A stretch of DNA of 64,000 nucleotides from NCBI GenBank assembly GCA_037039925.1, contig JAXRKP010001836.1, positions 1 to 64,000 of the forward strand, read 5' to 3'. This DNA is from Doris montereyensis. Its lineage: Eukaryota > Mollusca > Gastropoda > Nudibranchia > Dorididae. The position numbers and the translations under genes are program-made. Of the stretch, positions 24,080 through 38,282 are shown one piece after another (position 1 is the first letter of the stretch; each line of letters starts with the position of its first letter). Under the pieces are notes generated by a model that saw only the letters and a list, made by a program, of their open reading frames with translations, searched no databases and had not been told where the DNA came from.

Positions 24080-24822
24080 AATATATTCTGTAATTAAATA
24101 TAATCATAAATACAGAATGATTAGTTTCTTTCAAATTCAAGAGGATCAATTGTGAGACTGACTGCCTCGCATGATCGCGTAAAAGCAGTGTTGATTGGCT
24201 AAACAGGCCAGCCATGAGAGGCAAGGAGAGACTTTGCGACAGTTAGCCTGGATGTTTGTAGCATTTCAGCGTAACCGTTGCCCATACATAGAAGTGTGGG
24301 CTTTGATGTAGTGCTGAACACAAATTGTATTATAGCAAAACAATCCTTAAAGGTCTTCGCTAGCTGTCTAGTCTCAAAAAGTCGCAAAACAGTTGACTGT
24401 AGTTGTCTGACTATTTTATCACAGAAAGACAGAGAATTCAGACTTGGCGATGGTTTATAACTAAAGTTAAGAAGTAAAACTACAAAGAAATGCCAACCTC
24501 AATTTTGATCCAAAATGTTAAATGAGAAGTAGTTAGGGGAATCTAGGCTGGTATACTGTTCAATTGCACTACCAGAAGGTGTGTTGTTTCTTTATATCGA
24601 ACTCATTCTCTTTTCCGTGTTACTTTCAAGTTTTATTTATGAGAAGAAAATGTTTATGATATTGATATTAAAGACTAGAAAATGAAGATTGTAGTAATAT
24701 ATTTGTTAACTGGGTGCCGCGATCAGTAAACAGTAAAGGCCTAATAGGTCTACTCTAGATCTAGTAGTAGTACTACACACTCGTGCATATACCAATACAA
24801 AAAAAAAGGCCTTCAACTGTTG

Positions 24823-24904
<82 letters not shown>

Positions 24905-24917
24905 TAATAATAATAAT
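24823..24917 (+). repeat. (AAT)n microsatellite
   Basis: About 31 units of AAT with one AAC interruption. Confidence 0.95.
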
Positions 24918-25226
24918 GAACGGCACTGATAGTGCTTTACCCCATATAAAACAGGCTCTAAGCGCTTTGAATGAACCTAAAGTAGGTCAGAACGAGACTA
25001 AGCCATCCCATAATGTCAAAGATGTCAATTCTATTTTTGGCTATATTAAAGAGCTCTTGTGGTGTATAAGTTTATTATATATAAGAGAAGTGGGTGTTGT
25101 CATGTGGATTGGGTCGGATTGAACGTTAGGAAGAGGCACACTCTTTGGGCGGGTTGGAGTCGGATTAAACACTGAAGGGTTAACAGAAAACAAATGGATC
25201 TGACTAGATTACCTAACTGAACAAAG

Positions 25227-25783
25227 AATGCCTCCTGCTGCCTTACAGGCTGGTCTTGGCTGACCAAAGGCTTGGGGAGTTAATCCTGACAGAAAATCAC
25301 AACCTGCTGCCTTGTAGGCTGGTCTTGGCTGACCAAAAGCTAGGAGAATCAACCTCGACAGAAAATCAAGATCTACTGCCTTGCAGGCCAGTCTTGTTTG
25401 ACCAAAGGCTAAGGGAGTTAAACCCTGAGAGAAAATCAAAACCAATGCCCAGTAGAGAGCCACAAGGTGGCAGCCCCATCACCTTTCTAGGGTACAGTGG
25501 GTTAATCACCTGCTTACCCCAAACCAATTTAGAAAACAACAGATATTACAACTGGATAGAATTTCAGAAGATGACCATGGAAAGAAACACAGGCTTTGAC
25601 TTTTGGAACATAGAGTGTCAGAGGAATAAATGGAAAAAAAGTTAGAATTAGCTGAAGAATTAGGAAAATTTCAAAGTAGATGTTTTGGCTATCACAGAAA
25701 CAAAGAAAAAGGACAAGGAATAGAAAATGTAGGACCAAATCATACTTTAATCTTCTCATGAGTAGATGTAAAGGATAGAACTC
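25227..25783 (+). mobile_element. RTE-like LINE copy B, 5' fragment (plus)
   Basis: Three 5' UTR monomers are followed by the conserved leader (GGTACAGTGGGTTAATC..CTTACC) and the start of the endonuclease ORF (KLELAEE...FKVDVLAITE-like, broken by frameshifts). It ends at about 25783 in the string equal to V-D-V-K-D-R-A of better copies. The sequence then switches to the opposite strand of the same element (copy C). Confidence 0.8.
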
Positions 25784-28621
25784 TTTTAGTTTTCCCTACT
25801 ACTCTTCTTAGATATTTCATTTTCGGCTGTCTGCACTCTATTGTATTCCTACTGTCTACGGTCCAGGTTTCACTGCCATAGAGGAGAGTAGGACAATAAA
25901 CTGTGTTGTGTACTGCCATTTTGGTTTTTGTTGACAATTCTTGTTTACCTATAAATGCCTTTCCCTAGATGATTATATATTGCACTTTGCCCTTTGGATT
26001 CTCTGGCTGATTTCTTCTCTTAGTTTTCCCTCAGAGTTAATCATTACTCCTAAGTAATCGTAGCTTGAACTTGTTCTATATTTCTCCTGCCTAATTTAAG
26101 ATTTTGTGCTTTTTAGCTTCCCTAGTTACTATCATTGTTTTGGTTTTCTTTGCATTTACTCTCATTCACTCTTTTATTTAATTCATTATTCATTATGTTG
26201 ATATTTGACTGGAGGTCCCTTTCTGATTTTCAAACAGAACTAAATCATCAACAAATGAAAGCATTGATACATTTACTGGTTTGAGCTTCCACATACCTAC
26301 ATTTATTTTCTTCATGTTTGAGGATGCCTTTGCGACTGAATCCATAAATGTGATAAACAAAAGAGGACTTATGATACAACCCTGTCTTACTCCTATATCT
26401 ACATCAAATTCTTCAGATACATTTCCAGTTACTCTCACTGCACATGTTGGTTTATTGTAAAAACTTTTAATGGTTTCTATTAAATTTTGCTCTACGTTGT
26501 GTTGTTTTAAGGAATGCCATAGTTCGTCTCTCCTCACAGTGTCAAATGCCTTTTCCTTAATCTCATTTCCAGAATCCTTGGCATACACTTTTCCTGGTAT
26601 GCTAAGTAGTGATATCCCTCTATAGTTTGAGCATTCCATAGTTAATCCTTTTTTATGTATTGGTACAACCATTCCTTTTTCGTCGTCTGGCACCTCTTTG
26701 TAGTAGTTTGTCTGCCTCTCTCCCTTGGTTTTTAATCATTTCTGGATAAACTTGATCTGCTCCTGGGGCTTTTCCTAATTTCACTTTTTCTTATAGCTGT
26801 TTGAAGTTCTTCCATTGAGATATCTACCTCTTCAGCTGTCACATCTCCATTACTTGTTACTCTTAATAATTGATGTGTACTCCTTGTTTCATATGTTCTG
26901 GAGGGATTATGTAATTGTTGAAAATACTTTCTCCAATTGTCCATGATTTCGCTTTCTCCTTTCATTATTTCTCCTTTGGCGTTCTTAATTTGTCGTATTG
27001 GGCATGTTTTGGTCTTTCTCATGCTCTTCATTGCTCCCCCAGAACAGCTTTGATTTCCTTGATAGCTTTCTTGAAATCTTTGTCCAAACTCTTCCCACTG
27101 TTCCTGTTTTGCTTTCCTAACTTCCTCTTTGGCGATAGTTCTTTTACTCACGTAATCTATCCTATCCTCTGGTCTCTTTATTTGCAAATATTTCTTCTAG
27201 GCATCTTTCTTTTCTTTGATCTTAGTCTTGACATTCTCATTCCACCATGCTGTCCTTTTCCCATCTCCTTTAATTTGTTTCCTACCAGTATAACTGAGGA
27301 TTGTTTCTTTATATATTTGCCACTTTTCTTCTATTGTGCTTTCCATCTGCCTTTCACTTTGATAGATCTTTTTATCCTGGATTGGTACATCTGTTTTACT
27401 ATTGGTGTATTTCGTTCTTCTATTTTGAGTTTAGTAGCTTTCTTCTCTTTCCTTTTCTGTTTGTTTTCTTCAGTTAATAATCTCATTTTGGCTATCACTA
27501 GGTGATGATCACTAAATATTTCAGCTCCTCTGCTTACTCTAGCATCCAATGTACTGTAAAAAGGGAGCTGCTAACCATTATGTAGTCTATGATTGACTTT
27601 TCACATCTGTCTTCATTTACTCTTGTATATTTGTGGATATCTTTATGTGGAAAAATGTGTTAGCTATTTTCATGTTATTCTTTAGGCAAAAATCTATTAA
27701 TCTCTCTCCATTTGGAGAAGTTGTTGTCTCTCCTTCTTTACCTATTACTCCTCCTGGTGCTTCTACATTGTTGCTACTCTAGCGTTTTAAATCTCCCAAA
27801 ACCATTGATTCCTGTTTGGGTTTGAAGATTCTCTGCAGCTATTTGTAAATCGTTTTCGAAGATATCTTTTCTTCTTTGGGGGCATCTTCGTTTTGGTCCA
27901 TAAGCTATTAATAATTTAATTTCTCTTCCTTTTGGTTTAATATTTACCTGTAATAGCTTGGTGGGCTTACAAATTTCCAACTTTCTAGTAGCATTTCTTG
28001 CCTTTTATGCATTAGGAGGCCTACTCCTTCTCTAGCTCTATCTTTGACATCTACTTCTGAGAAGATTAAAATATGATTTGGTCCTACATTTCTATTCCTT
28101 GTCCTTTTTTCTTTGTTTCTGTAATAGCCATAATGTCTACTTTGAATTTTTCCATTTCTTCAGCTAATTCTAACTCCTTTCCATTAATTGCCCTAACGTG
28201 CCATGTTCCAAAAATCACAGTCTGTGTTCTTTTCCAGTCGTCTTCGAAAATTCAAGCCGGATATATCATTGTATGTATTACTTGAATCAGGTTGTTTTGG
28301 ATAAGTAGAAGATTAGCCCACTGTACCCAAGGTAGATGGTGGGGCCCACTACCAGGCCTTGTTATCTTCTGTCAGGGTTAACTCCCTTAGCCTTTAATCA
28401 TTCAAGACAGAGTACAAGGCAGCAGGTTGTTATTTTCTGTCAGGGTTAACTCCCTTAGCCTTTGGTCAGTCAAGACCGCCTACAAGGCAGCAGGTTGTTT
28501 TCTTTCAGGGTTAATTTCTTAGCCTTTGGTCAGCCAAGACCTGCCTGCAAGGCAGCAGGAGACTCGTGGAGGGCGGGATCATCTACTTCCCATACAGGTG
28601 CTTACCTGTCCACTGTCCGGG
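25784..28621 (-). mobile_element. RTE-like LINE copy C, inverted, 5'-complete and 3'-truncated
   Basis: Read on the minus strand it starts at the family 5' end (GGACAGTGGACAGGTAAGCA), has three monomers, then endonuclease, linker and RT. RT pieces include KGMVVPIHKKGLTMECSNYR, GVRQGCIISPLLFITFMDSV and FVDDLVLF, a change from the usual FADDLVLF. Part of the fingers (about 60 residues after KVYA) is deleted. It ends at YLRRVVGKTKR, about 430 bp short of the normal 3' end. It sits between copies B and D, which are in plus orientation. Confidence 0.8.
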
Positions 28622-30545
28622 AGAAAAAAGCTACTAGTACTAAACTCAAAGTAGAAGAACTAAATTAACTAGATGTAAAACAGATATACCAATCTAAGAT
28701 AAAAAGATGTATCAGTGAAAGGTAGATTGATCTGAATGATAGCTCAATTGAAGAAAAGTGGCAACTGTATAAGAAAGCACTTCTCAGTTATACTGAAGAG
28801 GCCTGTCATAGGAAACAAATTAAAGGAAGAAGGACAGCATGGTGGCATGAGAATGTCAAAACTAAGATCAAAGAAAATAAGGAAGCATGAAGAAATAATC
28901 ACAGATGAAAAGGCCAGAAGATGGGATAGATTATGTGAGTAAAAGAGCTATTGCCACAGGGGAAGTGAGGAAAGCAAAGCAGGAACCAATGACAAATAAT
29001 CCAGATGATGTACATATCTCAATGAAAGAAATTTAAACGGCGATATGAAAAATCAAACTAGGAAAGGCACCAGGAGCAGATCAAATTTATCCAGAAGTGA
29101 TTAAAAACCAAGGGAGTGAAGCAGGTAAACTACTGTATGAAATATGCCAACAAGCATAGAAGTCAAAACAGGTGCCAAATGACTGGGAAAAGGGAATGAT
29201 AGTACCAATACATAGGAAAGGATCAACCATGGAATGCTCAAACTATAGAGGGATATCACTGCTGAGCGTACCAGGAAAGTGTATGCCAGGATACTAGAAA
29301 TGAGACTAAGGAAAAGAGTAGAAGGTCATATTGAAGAACATCAGATTGGATCTAGATCAGGAAGAAGTGTACAAGAACACATATTTACAATCAGACAAAT
29401 AATAGAAAAATTCAGTGAAAGAAATATTGACTTACACCTCTGTTTTATTGACTTAGAAAAGGCATTTGTCACCGCGGTGAGAGATGAACAATGACATTCT
29501 TCAAAAGAAAATAATGTAGAATAAAATTTGATAGAAGCTAATAATGAATTTTATTTACAATAAACCAACATGTGTAGTAAGAGTAGCTGGAAACTTATTT
29601 GAAGAATTTGAAGTAGATATAGGAGTTAGACAGGGCTGTATTCTGAGCCCTCTTTTGTTTATCACATTTTTGGATTCGGTTGCAAGGGTATCCTCAAAAA
29701 TTAAGAAAATGAATGTAGGTGTGTGGAAACTTAAACCAGTAAATCTATCACTGCTTCCATTTGCTGATGGTTTAACTTTATTTGGAAGATTCAGAAACTG
29801 ACCTTCAATATAATATCAACATGCTGAATAATTAACTTAATAAAAAAGGATTGAAAGTCCTGCAAAGAAACCAAAACAATGCTAGTAACTAAGGAAACTA
29901 AAACACAAAAACCTTAAGCTGGGCAGAGAGAAATTAGAACAAGTTCAAAACTACAATTAACTAGGCAGTAATGATTAACTCAGAAGGAAAATTAAAGAAG
30001 AAATCAACCAGAGAAACCAAAAGGCAATGACAATATATAACCATCTTGGAAAGGCATTTGTAGGTAAATAAGAATTGTCAGCAAAAACCAAAATGGCTTT
30101 ATACAACAGTTTATTGTCCTACTCTCTTCTATGGCAGTGAAACCTGGACCTTAGACAGTAAGGAATACAATAGAGTACATGCGTTGAAATGAAATATCTA
30201 AGAAGGCTAGTAAGGAAAACTAATAGAGACAAATCAGAAACACAACAATGAAAGATCCAACCAAGGCAGATAGTATTAAAACTAAGATAGAAATGAATTA
30301 ACTCAAATGGTTTACAGGCATGTTAACAGAAAGAATGATCATGGAATAGCTAGAACAGTATACAATGCTAAAACCAAAGGTAAATGACCAAGGTAGACTT
30401 CAAAGAAAGTGGGAGGATCTAAGCAAAGAAATTTAATCTTGACAGAAAATGAATGGATAGGGTAGCCTGGAGAAAAATCATTTTGGGTATCTAAACCAAT
30501 ACACTGAAAGGTAGAATTGAAACCGATAAAGAAAGAACAAAGTAA
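28622..30545 (+). mobile_element. RTE-like LINE copy D, 3' part (plus)
   Basis: It begins in the endonuclease-RT linker (TKLKVEELN), then shows RT pieces APGADQIYPEVIKNQG, GISLLSVPGK, GVRQGCILSPLLFITFLDSV and LLPFADGLTLF. The catalytic YADD-type motif is FADG here, so the second aspartate is lost. It continues to the normal 3' end (GATAAAGAAAGAACAAAG). Numerous stops and frameshifts. With copy B it forms one plus-strand element whose middle 0.6 kb is replaced by inverted copy C. Confidence 0.8.
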
Positions 30546-31118
30546 TATGCTTACGCTGAAATATGTGGCCGTATCAATTTTTAAAAGAGTTGAAATATTA
30601 CACTATAATTTTGGAACCTCAAGTCTAGACTTCCATTTTCTTGACTATTAGATGTTTTTGCAATATTTTAGAAACGTTTGACATGTTTTTTTCTAAAGGG
30701 AATAAGATACGAAAAATATGCAAATGTATAATTATGTGTAAAGTTATGCAAAATTTCTTACCTTTGAAAAACATTTAATGCTGAAATGGATTCTTCAACT
30801 AAAAATACACTTTCATGCTAAATTTCATTACAAGTTCCATGTTTTACAGGGAATACAAAATATTTTGTGAAAATCTCCCTTACATAAAATGTATACACAT
30901 TGTTACCAACTTTAAATGTTCATAACTTTTTTAAGTGATGATATCTTCCTGAGCTTTCCACTAATTACTTATCATAAGGTGCCTGTAAATTGTCTGTATC
31001 ATATTCCTTGTCACTGTTCATTTTCTCTATGCACCTGACATCTAATTTCTGTCATATAGCTTCATAATAAAATAAAATCATGAGGTTTTAAACGGATACA
31101 AGTAGATCTAATTTTCAC

Positions 31119-31245
31119 CTAAATGCATCTCTCGCAGTTTCTTTGATAGCACTTTGTGTTTTTCCGTATCATTGATGCTTTTGGCTATCGCCGCCTGCTC
31201 TTTCAATTCTTGGACTTTGTAGAACAACGTAGTAAAGTGGTTTGT
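31119..31245 (-). CDS. DHX29: DHX29-like exon 4 (KEQAA helical segment)
   Basis: This exon encodes 42 residues, TNHFTTLFYKVQELKEQAAI then AKSINDTEKHKVLSKKLREM and HL. It matches the lysine- and glutamate-rich helix of DHX29 that carries A-K-E-Q-A-A and ends in F-Q-R-E-M. The acceptor is CATATTTTTCAG|ACA, with a good pyrimidine tract. The donor is TTAG|GTGAAA. It ends in phase 1, and the single G left over is completed by exon 5 in an open frame. That phase match is independent support for both exons. The AG array at 31568-32297 sits in the intron just upstream. Confidence 0.82.
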
Positions 31246-31567
31246 CTGAAAAATATGGTTTAAAACAATTTCGTCATTGACAGACAATTGTGTACCCACA
31301 CTCAAAACAACTGAACAGAAGAGACTGCTTATAAGAAAAATTATGACAATGCAAAAAGCGGAGGAAATAAGAAAGATGATTAAATAAATGAAATTAATAT
31401 ATAGAACTTAATAAAGAAAACAAAACAAACACAGCAATTCAAATATACTGGCAGGATTATAAAAACCACATACATCATCCATACCTCCCATTGTCAAATT
31501 TATCAATAGACGAACTTTGAAATATTGTTTATCTATCCACTCTGTGAACGTATTGAGCATCAACATG

Positions 31568-32297
<730 letters not shown>

Positions 32298-32696
32298 AGT
32301 AATCAATTTCTCCAATAACTTATCCTGTTACATCACCTTTGCCTCTTTCTTACTACAGTCAAAATTGCATTAATGTAATGAAGAGCAAATGAGGTGACCA
32401 ATGAATGGAAATGTATTATGAAGCACAAGAAAGGGGCTGATAAGATATCCCATTATCCTAAATGATTATTGAAAGAAGGGTAATGACTTGCGACATACTC
32501 TGGAGGCATGGTAAAGGCTAAGAAATATTAAGCTTTCAATGCAAACTATGTAAAAGGAGAAAAAAAGAAACCTCACACAGAAGTAAGAGGATATCCCACA
32601 AAGTGCAAATAAGATACTAAAAATAATGACGCATCAAATATTATTGTCATACAAATAAAATGACAAGAGCAGATTTTGAAAATTAGGAAAGTTTAC

Positions 32697-32827
32697 AGGA
32701 TTAAAATCAGTTTTTCATCATCCTCTTGGTCATCAGTTGCATCTTCATCTGCATACTTTAAAATCCAGTCTTTCATTTCAGATTTAGCACTGGTAGATTT
32801 GTCTTTTAGGGTCAAAGATGTCTGTTC
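32697..32827 (-). CDS. DHX29: DHX29-like exon 3 (acidic linker, MKDWILKYA motif)
   Basis: This exon encodes EQTSLTLKDKSTSAKSEMKD followed by WILKYADEDATDDQEDDEK. The MK-(D/E)-WIL-(K/R)-YA string followed by an acidic run is a conserved island in the DHX29 N-terminal linker. The acceptor is TTTTGAATATAG|GAA. The only GT donor that keeps the acidic run is CCT|GTAAAC, which ends the exon in phase 2, whereas exon 4 opens in phase 0. A micro-exon or a non-canonical donor must lie between. The family alignment also expects a few residues (F-D-P region) between the two. Confidence 0.75.
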
Positions 32828-33984
32828 CTATATTCAAAATGAAATAATCATTCATGATCACCACTTTTACACAACAAAATTACAAAGAGATCAAAAATAC
32901 AGTGTTGGTTTTTGTTGCATTGCAATTTATTCCCTCTACTATATACTGTGATCTCAAGGTGCAATAAGGCTAAGATTTACAGTAAAAATACAGTTAAAAA
33001 AACCAAATCCAATGTTGATTGTTTGGATTGAATCTTTATGCATCACACAAACATAGTTTCAATGCTTGAGAGAGAATTAGAATCACATAGAAATTCACAT
33101 TTTTTATAGTCCCATAGAAATGACAAAATTTGTGTAAATAAATGATATTATTGATAGAGAACCTCTTGTTAGTCATATTACACTCTGAACATGCAATGCC
33201 TCATGCTATATTTCGGTATCACTACAGACCTTGAACTCTACTCGTTCTTTAGAATAATAATGATAATGAGCACAATATCCCAGGATATGGGCTCAGGCAC
33301 TTCCCTTAGATAGAAGAGTTATACACACAATTAAACCATATGACAAAATTTCATATATGAATTGAAAAAATGTCTTACCCTGACACTTAAAATTAGGCCC
33401 TATCATGTAAGAAGTGAATTTCAGATGGTTGATCCAAAATGAGAGAAGGGTCTCATTCCAGCTTTAATATGAATTCTGGGAATAGCCAGACGGAAGGGAT
33501 CAATTGCAGAACGCATTTGCTGGGAACTGAATATCTTTTTAAAAGTTCCGAAAGGTAGGGAGGGACTGTGTTTTCAAGACAACAATAGACTAGAACACAT
33601 GCTTTCATTTGAGTCTTTCCACTGCAAGAGAAGGGTATATTTCATCGGTCCCAATCTATACTGTGGGGAAAAGTTCCTACTCATAGTACGTATCTTCCTT
33701 ATATGGCGCAATCACATATCGCCTGCCGAGCCATGACAGAGTTTGTGATCCTTCATTTGATGCAGAGAGCATTGTGACACTGGTCTGTGAAAATTTGGTT
33801 CATTAAAACTTTTCTAAACATTCAAGATTATTTCTTGTTTCCATAATAATTGTAAATATTATTTCTTGAGGCTGAAACTTTCCAGAGCATTTTAAGAAAG
33901 CCACATCTATTGGTTTACAACAGGGAAAGTGACTTGGCAAACAAAAATTTCAGTTTTCACTGCCAATCTCAGCGTTAAGTGTGT
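32828..33984. other. Intron upstream of DHX29 exon 3, no feature seen
   Basis: Searched on the minus strand for the missing DHX29 exon without success. No repeat match recognised. Confidence 0.4.
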
Positions 33985-34490
33985 TTCTTTGTTTGTTTCT
34001 TTGAAGTAACCATGTCCACCATGATGGTGATCTCAGGCTTCTTAGCTGACTAATATTACTGACGACTGTCCAGGCAGAACATAAAGCACTTTAAAAAATC
34101 AAAAGTTTTTTCGTAAATATTTGTAGATATTTTAAAAATAGAGTCAATGTGTTAAAAATGTATACGTATTTAGTATTTTATATCTGTCGATATACTCAAA
34201 TTTCTTTCAGAAACGCAAAAAATAGTTTCAAGGTCATTATTCCGAAGGAGTTTGTAAATGCTTCTCTCAGATGACAGACATATAATGTGACAGAGTGAAA
34301 GGAACAATGTAGGACCTACCAGTAGTGCCCGCCAACCACTGAGGGTTAAGAGATAAGCTGTTCATGTTTTGTATTTCTTTCAACATCCTATGCATGATCA
34401 TTTTCTTTACAAGGAGTGACAGAAAGGCTGGTCCTCATGGGTCAACAGGAAACCCTGTGTGAACCACCAATGACCAATATGTAAATGGCT
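33985..34490 (+). repeat. Dispersed repeat family 4, copy a
   Basis: The stretch TTTGTTTCTTT..TGTCCACC..GGT..ATCTCAGG..AGCTGACTAATxT..GTCCA.G.AGAACATAAAG matches about 39178-39320. GGAGTGACAGAAAGGCT..GGGTCAACAGGAAACC..ATGACCAATATGTA matches 40131-40200. Order and strand are the same; the spacer differs in length. Confidence 0.65.
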
Positions 34491-34539
34491 TAACTCACTC
34501 TCTTCTTTTCTATTTCTTTGCTTTTACATTTGGCCTTTC

Positions 34540-37385
34540 GGCAGTGGACAGGTAAGCACCTTACGGGGGAGTAGATGATCCCACCCTCCACAAGTCTCCT
34601 GCTGCCTTGCAGGTTGGTCTTGGCTGACCAAAGGCTAAGGAAGTTAACCCTGACAGAAAACAACCTGCTTCCTTGCAGGATGTTCTTGAATGACAAAAGG
34701 CTAAGGAGTTCACCCTGACAAAAAATAACAAGGCCTGGTAGGGGCCTCAAGGTGGCAACCCAACCATCTACCTAGGGTACAGTGGGTTAATCCCCTGCTT
34801 ATCCGAAATCTAACTGATGCAGAGAAATAAATATAATATAACCGGCTTGACCTTTCAACGAGACGAAAATAGAAATGAACGCGGACTGATTTTTGGAAAT
34901 GAAATGTTAGGGCAATAAATGGAAAAGAGTTAGAATTAATTGAAGAAATGGAAAAATTCAAAGTAGACATTTTGGCTATTACAGAAACAAAGAAAAAGGA
35001 AAAGGAATAGAAAATGTAGGACTAAATCATATTCTAATCTTCTCAGGAGTAGATGTCAAAGACAGATCTAGAGCAGGAGTAGGTCTCCTAGTGCATAAAA
35101 GGAATGAAAAGCTACTAGAAAGCTGGAAACTTATAAGCCCACGGCTATTAGAGGTAAATATTAAACCAAAAGGAAGAGAAATTAAATTATTAATAGCTTA
35201 TGGACCAAATGAAGACGCCACTAAAGAAGAAAAAGATACCCTCGAAAATGATTTACAAATAGAGAGTAGGCAACAATATAGAAACATCAGGTGGAGTAAT
35301 AGGTAAGAAGGAGGGACAACAACTCCTCCAAATGGAGAGAGATTAATAGATTTTGCCTAAAGAATAACATGAAAATAGCCAACACCTTTTTTTCTCATAA
35401 AGATATCCACAACTATACAAGAGCAAATGAAGACAGGTGTGAAAAATCAAGCATAGACTACATAATAGTTAGCATCTCCCTTTGTACAGTACATTGGATG
35501 CAAGAGTAAACAGAGGAGCAGAAATATTTAGTGATCATCACCTAGTGATAGCCAAAATGAGATTACTGACTGAAGAAAACAAACAAAAAGGAAAGAAAAC
35601 AAAGCTACTACCAATCTAGGATAAAACGATTTATCAGTGAAAGGCAGATGGATCTGAATGATAGCACAATAGAAGAAAAGTGGCAATTGTATAAAGAAAC
35701 ACTCATCAGTTGTAATGGAGAGGTCTGTGGTAGGAAACAAATTAAAGGAGATGGGAAAAGAACAGCATGGTGGAATGAGAATGTCAAGACTAAGATCAAA
35801 GAAAAGAAGGATGCCTGGAAGAAATACTTGCAAACAAAGAGATTACGTGAATAAAAGAACTATCGCCAAAGACGAAGTGACGAAAACAAAACAGGAAAAA
35901 TGGGAAGTTTGGACAAATACTTCAAAAAAGCTATCACGGAAATCAAAAGCTGTTCTGGGGAGCAATGAAGAGCATGAGAAAGACCAAAGCATGCCCAATA
36001 CGACAAATTAAGAATGCCAAAAGAGAAATAATGAAAGAAGACAGCCAAATCATGGAAGTGTGGAGAAAGTATTTTCAACAATTACATAATCCCTCCAGAA
36101 CATATGAAACAAGGAGTAAAGATCAATTAGTAAGAGTAACAAGTAATCCAGAGGAGACAGCTGAAGATGTAGATATATCAATGGAAGAAATCCAAACAGC
36201 TATAAGAAAAAGTGAAATTCGGAAAAGCCCCAGAAGCAGAATTGATCAAAAACCAAGGGATAGAGGCAGAAAAACTACTACATGCAATATACCAACAAGC
36301 ATGGAAGTCCAAATAGGTGCCAGACGACTAAAAAAAAGGAAACGGTAGTACCAATACATAAGAAAGGATCAACTATTGAATGCTCAAACTATAGAGGGAT
36401 ATCACTACATAGCGTACCAGGATACTCGAAATGAGACTAAGGAAAAGAGTAGAGGATCAGATTGAAGAGCATCAGAGTGGATTTAGACCAGGAAGAAGTG
36501 TACAAGACCACTCATTTACAATTAGACAAATCATAGAAAAATCTTTGAGAGAAACATTGACTTGCACCTGTGTTTTATAAATCTAGAAAAGGCATTTGAC
36601 ACTGTGAGGAGGGACAAACTATGGCATTCCATAAAAGAACACAATGTAGAGCAAAATTTAATAGATAGAAGCCATTAAAAGTTTTTACAATAAACCAACC
36701 TGTGCAGTGAGAGTAGCTGGAAACATATCTCCAGAATTTGATGTAAATACAGGGGTAAGACAGGGTTGTATCCTAAGTCCTCTTTTGTTTATCACATTTA
36801 TGGATTCAGTCGCAAAGGCAACCTCAAACATGAAGAAAATGAATGTAGGTATGTGGAAGCTCAAACCAGAAAATGTATCAATGCTTTGATTTATCGATAA
36901 TTTAGTTCTGTTTGGAAAATCAGAATATTCAGAAAGTGATCTTCAGTCGAATATCAACATTATGAACAATGAACTAAATAAGAGGAATGAGAGTACATGA
37001 AATGCAAAGAAAACCAAAACAATGCTAGTAACTAAGGAAGCTAAAACTAAAGCACAAAATCTTAGATTGGGCAGGAGAATTTAGAACAAGTTCACAGCTA
37101 CAATTACCTAGGAGTAATAATTAACTCTGAGGGAAAACTAAGAGAAGAAATCAGCCAGAGAATCCAAAAGGCAAATGCAATATATAACCATCTAGGTAAA
37201 CAAGAATTGTCAATAAAAACCAAAATGTCAATATACAACACAGTTTATTGTCCTTCTCTCCTCTATGGCAGTGAAACCTGGACCTTAGACAGTAGAGAAT
37301 ACAGTAGAGTACAGGCAGCCGAAATGAAATATCTAAGAAGAGTAGTAGGGAAAACTAAAAGAGACAAAATTAGAAACACAACAGG
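34540..37385 (+). mobile_element. RTE-like LINE copy E, 5'-complete and 3'-truncated
   Basis: It starts at GGCAGTGGACAGGTAAGCAC with two 5' UTR monomers, then endonuclease (PRLLEVNIKPKGREIKLLIA, YGPNEDA), linker, and RT with GVRQGCILSPLLFITFMDSV. At the catalytic site the copy reads IDNLVLF instead of FADDLVLF, so both aspartates are affected. It then carries LLYGSETWTLDSREYSRVQA and YLRRVVGKTKRDKIRNTT, where it stops without the normal tail. What follows resembles the 3' end of a tRNA-derived SINE. Confidence 0.85.
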
Positions 37386-38282
37386 AAATCAACATTTTGG
37401 TCCCAAACTCCAATCCAGGCGGTGTCTCCCCCCCCCCCAGTCATAGTACTTTGACATTTTTAAGGGGGCCCATAAAGTTCAGGGCTTTGTTTCAGAGCTT
37501 GTCCCCATCTTTGGAAAGAGTTCATAGTGCCTTCTTCTCAGTCAGTGGTTTTTGACTATGTTTCCCTACCCTCGCCTACAAAATATTCTATAACAAAGAA
37601 TTTAAACATCATACGTACAATCTCTGCAATAATCCTTAAATTCCTGCAGACTTCTGGTTTATTGTTCTCATGGCAAGACTTAAAACGGCTTGTAAGCAAG
37701 CCAAGAATTCTAGACCCATTGAGACAAGTAGGTTTTCATTTCTGTTTATTCTTTTGTGTCTTGTCTTCTATATGTTTACACACATTTAAACATTAAGTAC
37801 TTGTCTTGTATGTATGCTATACTTTCATATACATTATACAATGGAAAATACAAGAATCAAAGAACTTTACCACATGGTCTTCTTTTCCACTTTCTGGACA
37901 TACCAAAGTCTCTATTTGGAGAGATTTATCAAACTTTGGTCTGTGTTTTTGCTCTTCTATTTGTAAGTTTCAGAAAAACCTTCTGGTAGTTGATCTGTGA
38001 AGGAGACAAATAGGCAATAAGCCCCAAAAAAATTATACTGATTATCAACATTTCTACAAAATACTAAAGGCTTTAACTATGGTCGCTGAATATGTAGAAC
38101 AGCTCTGCAACAATAAAAGACATGTTTTTGGACACAATAATTTTTGCCCTCAACTTTGACTTTTTGCTCACATTGGGTTACATCTACAATCTATGATGTT
38201 TTTTGACTCTGCCTACCTTGCTTTCTGTTCGGTGAGAACAGGTTTGAGCTTTCTCGACTTTAAAAAAATTCTATTTGAGAAT

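Noticed and set aside
26915..27505. Long plus-strand frames at 26915-27505, 59431-60117, and minus-strand frames at 35528-36081, 44569-45102
   Set aside because: Hydrophobic frames antisense to the RTE-like LINE ORF; they repeat in every copy because they shadow its A-rich coding strand.
25784..28621. Copy C as a normal LINE insertion into copies B/D
   Set aside because: Its 3' end is missing, no target duplication is visible and about 0.6 kb of the host copy is lost, so rearrangement or recombination is more likely.
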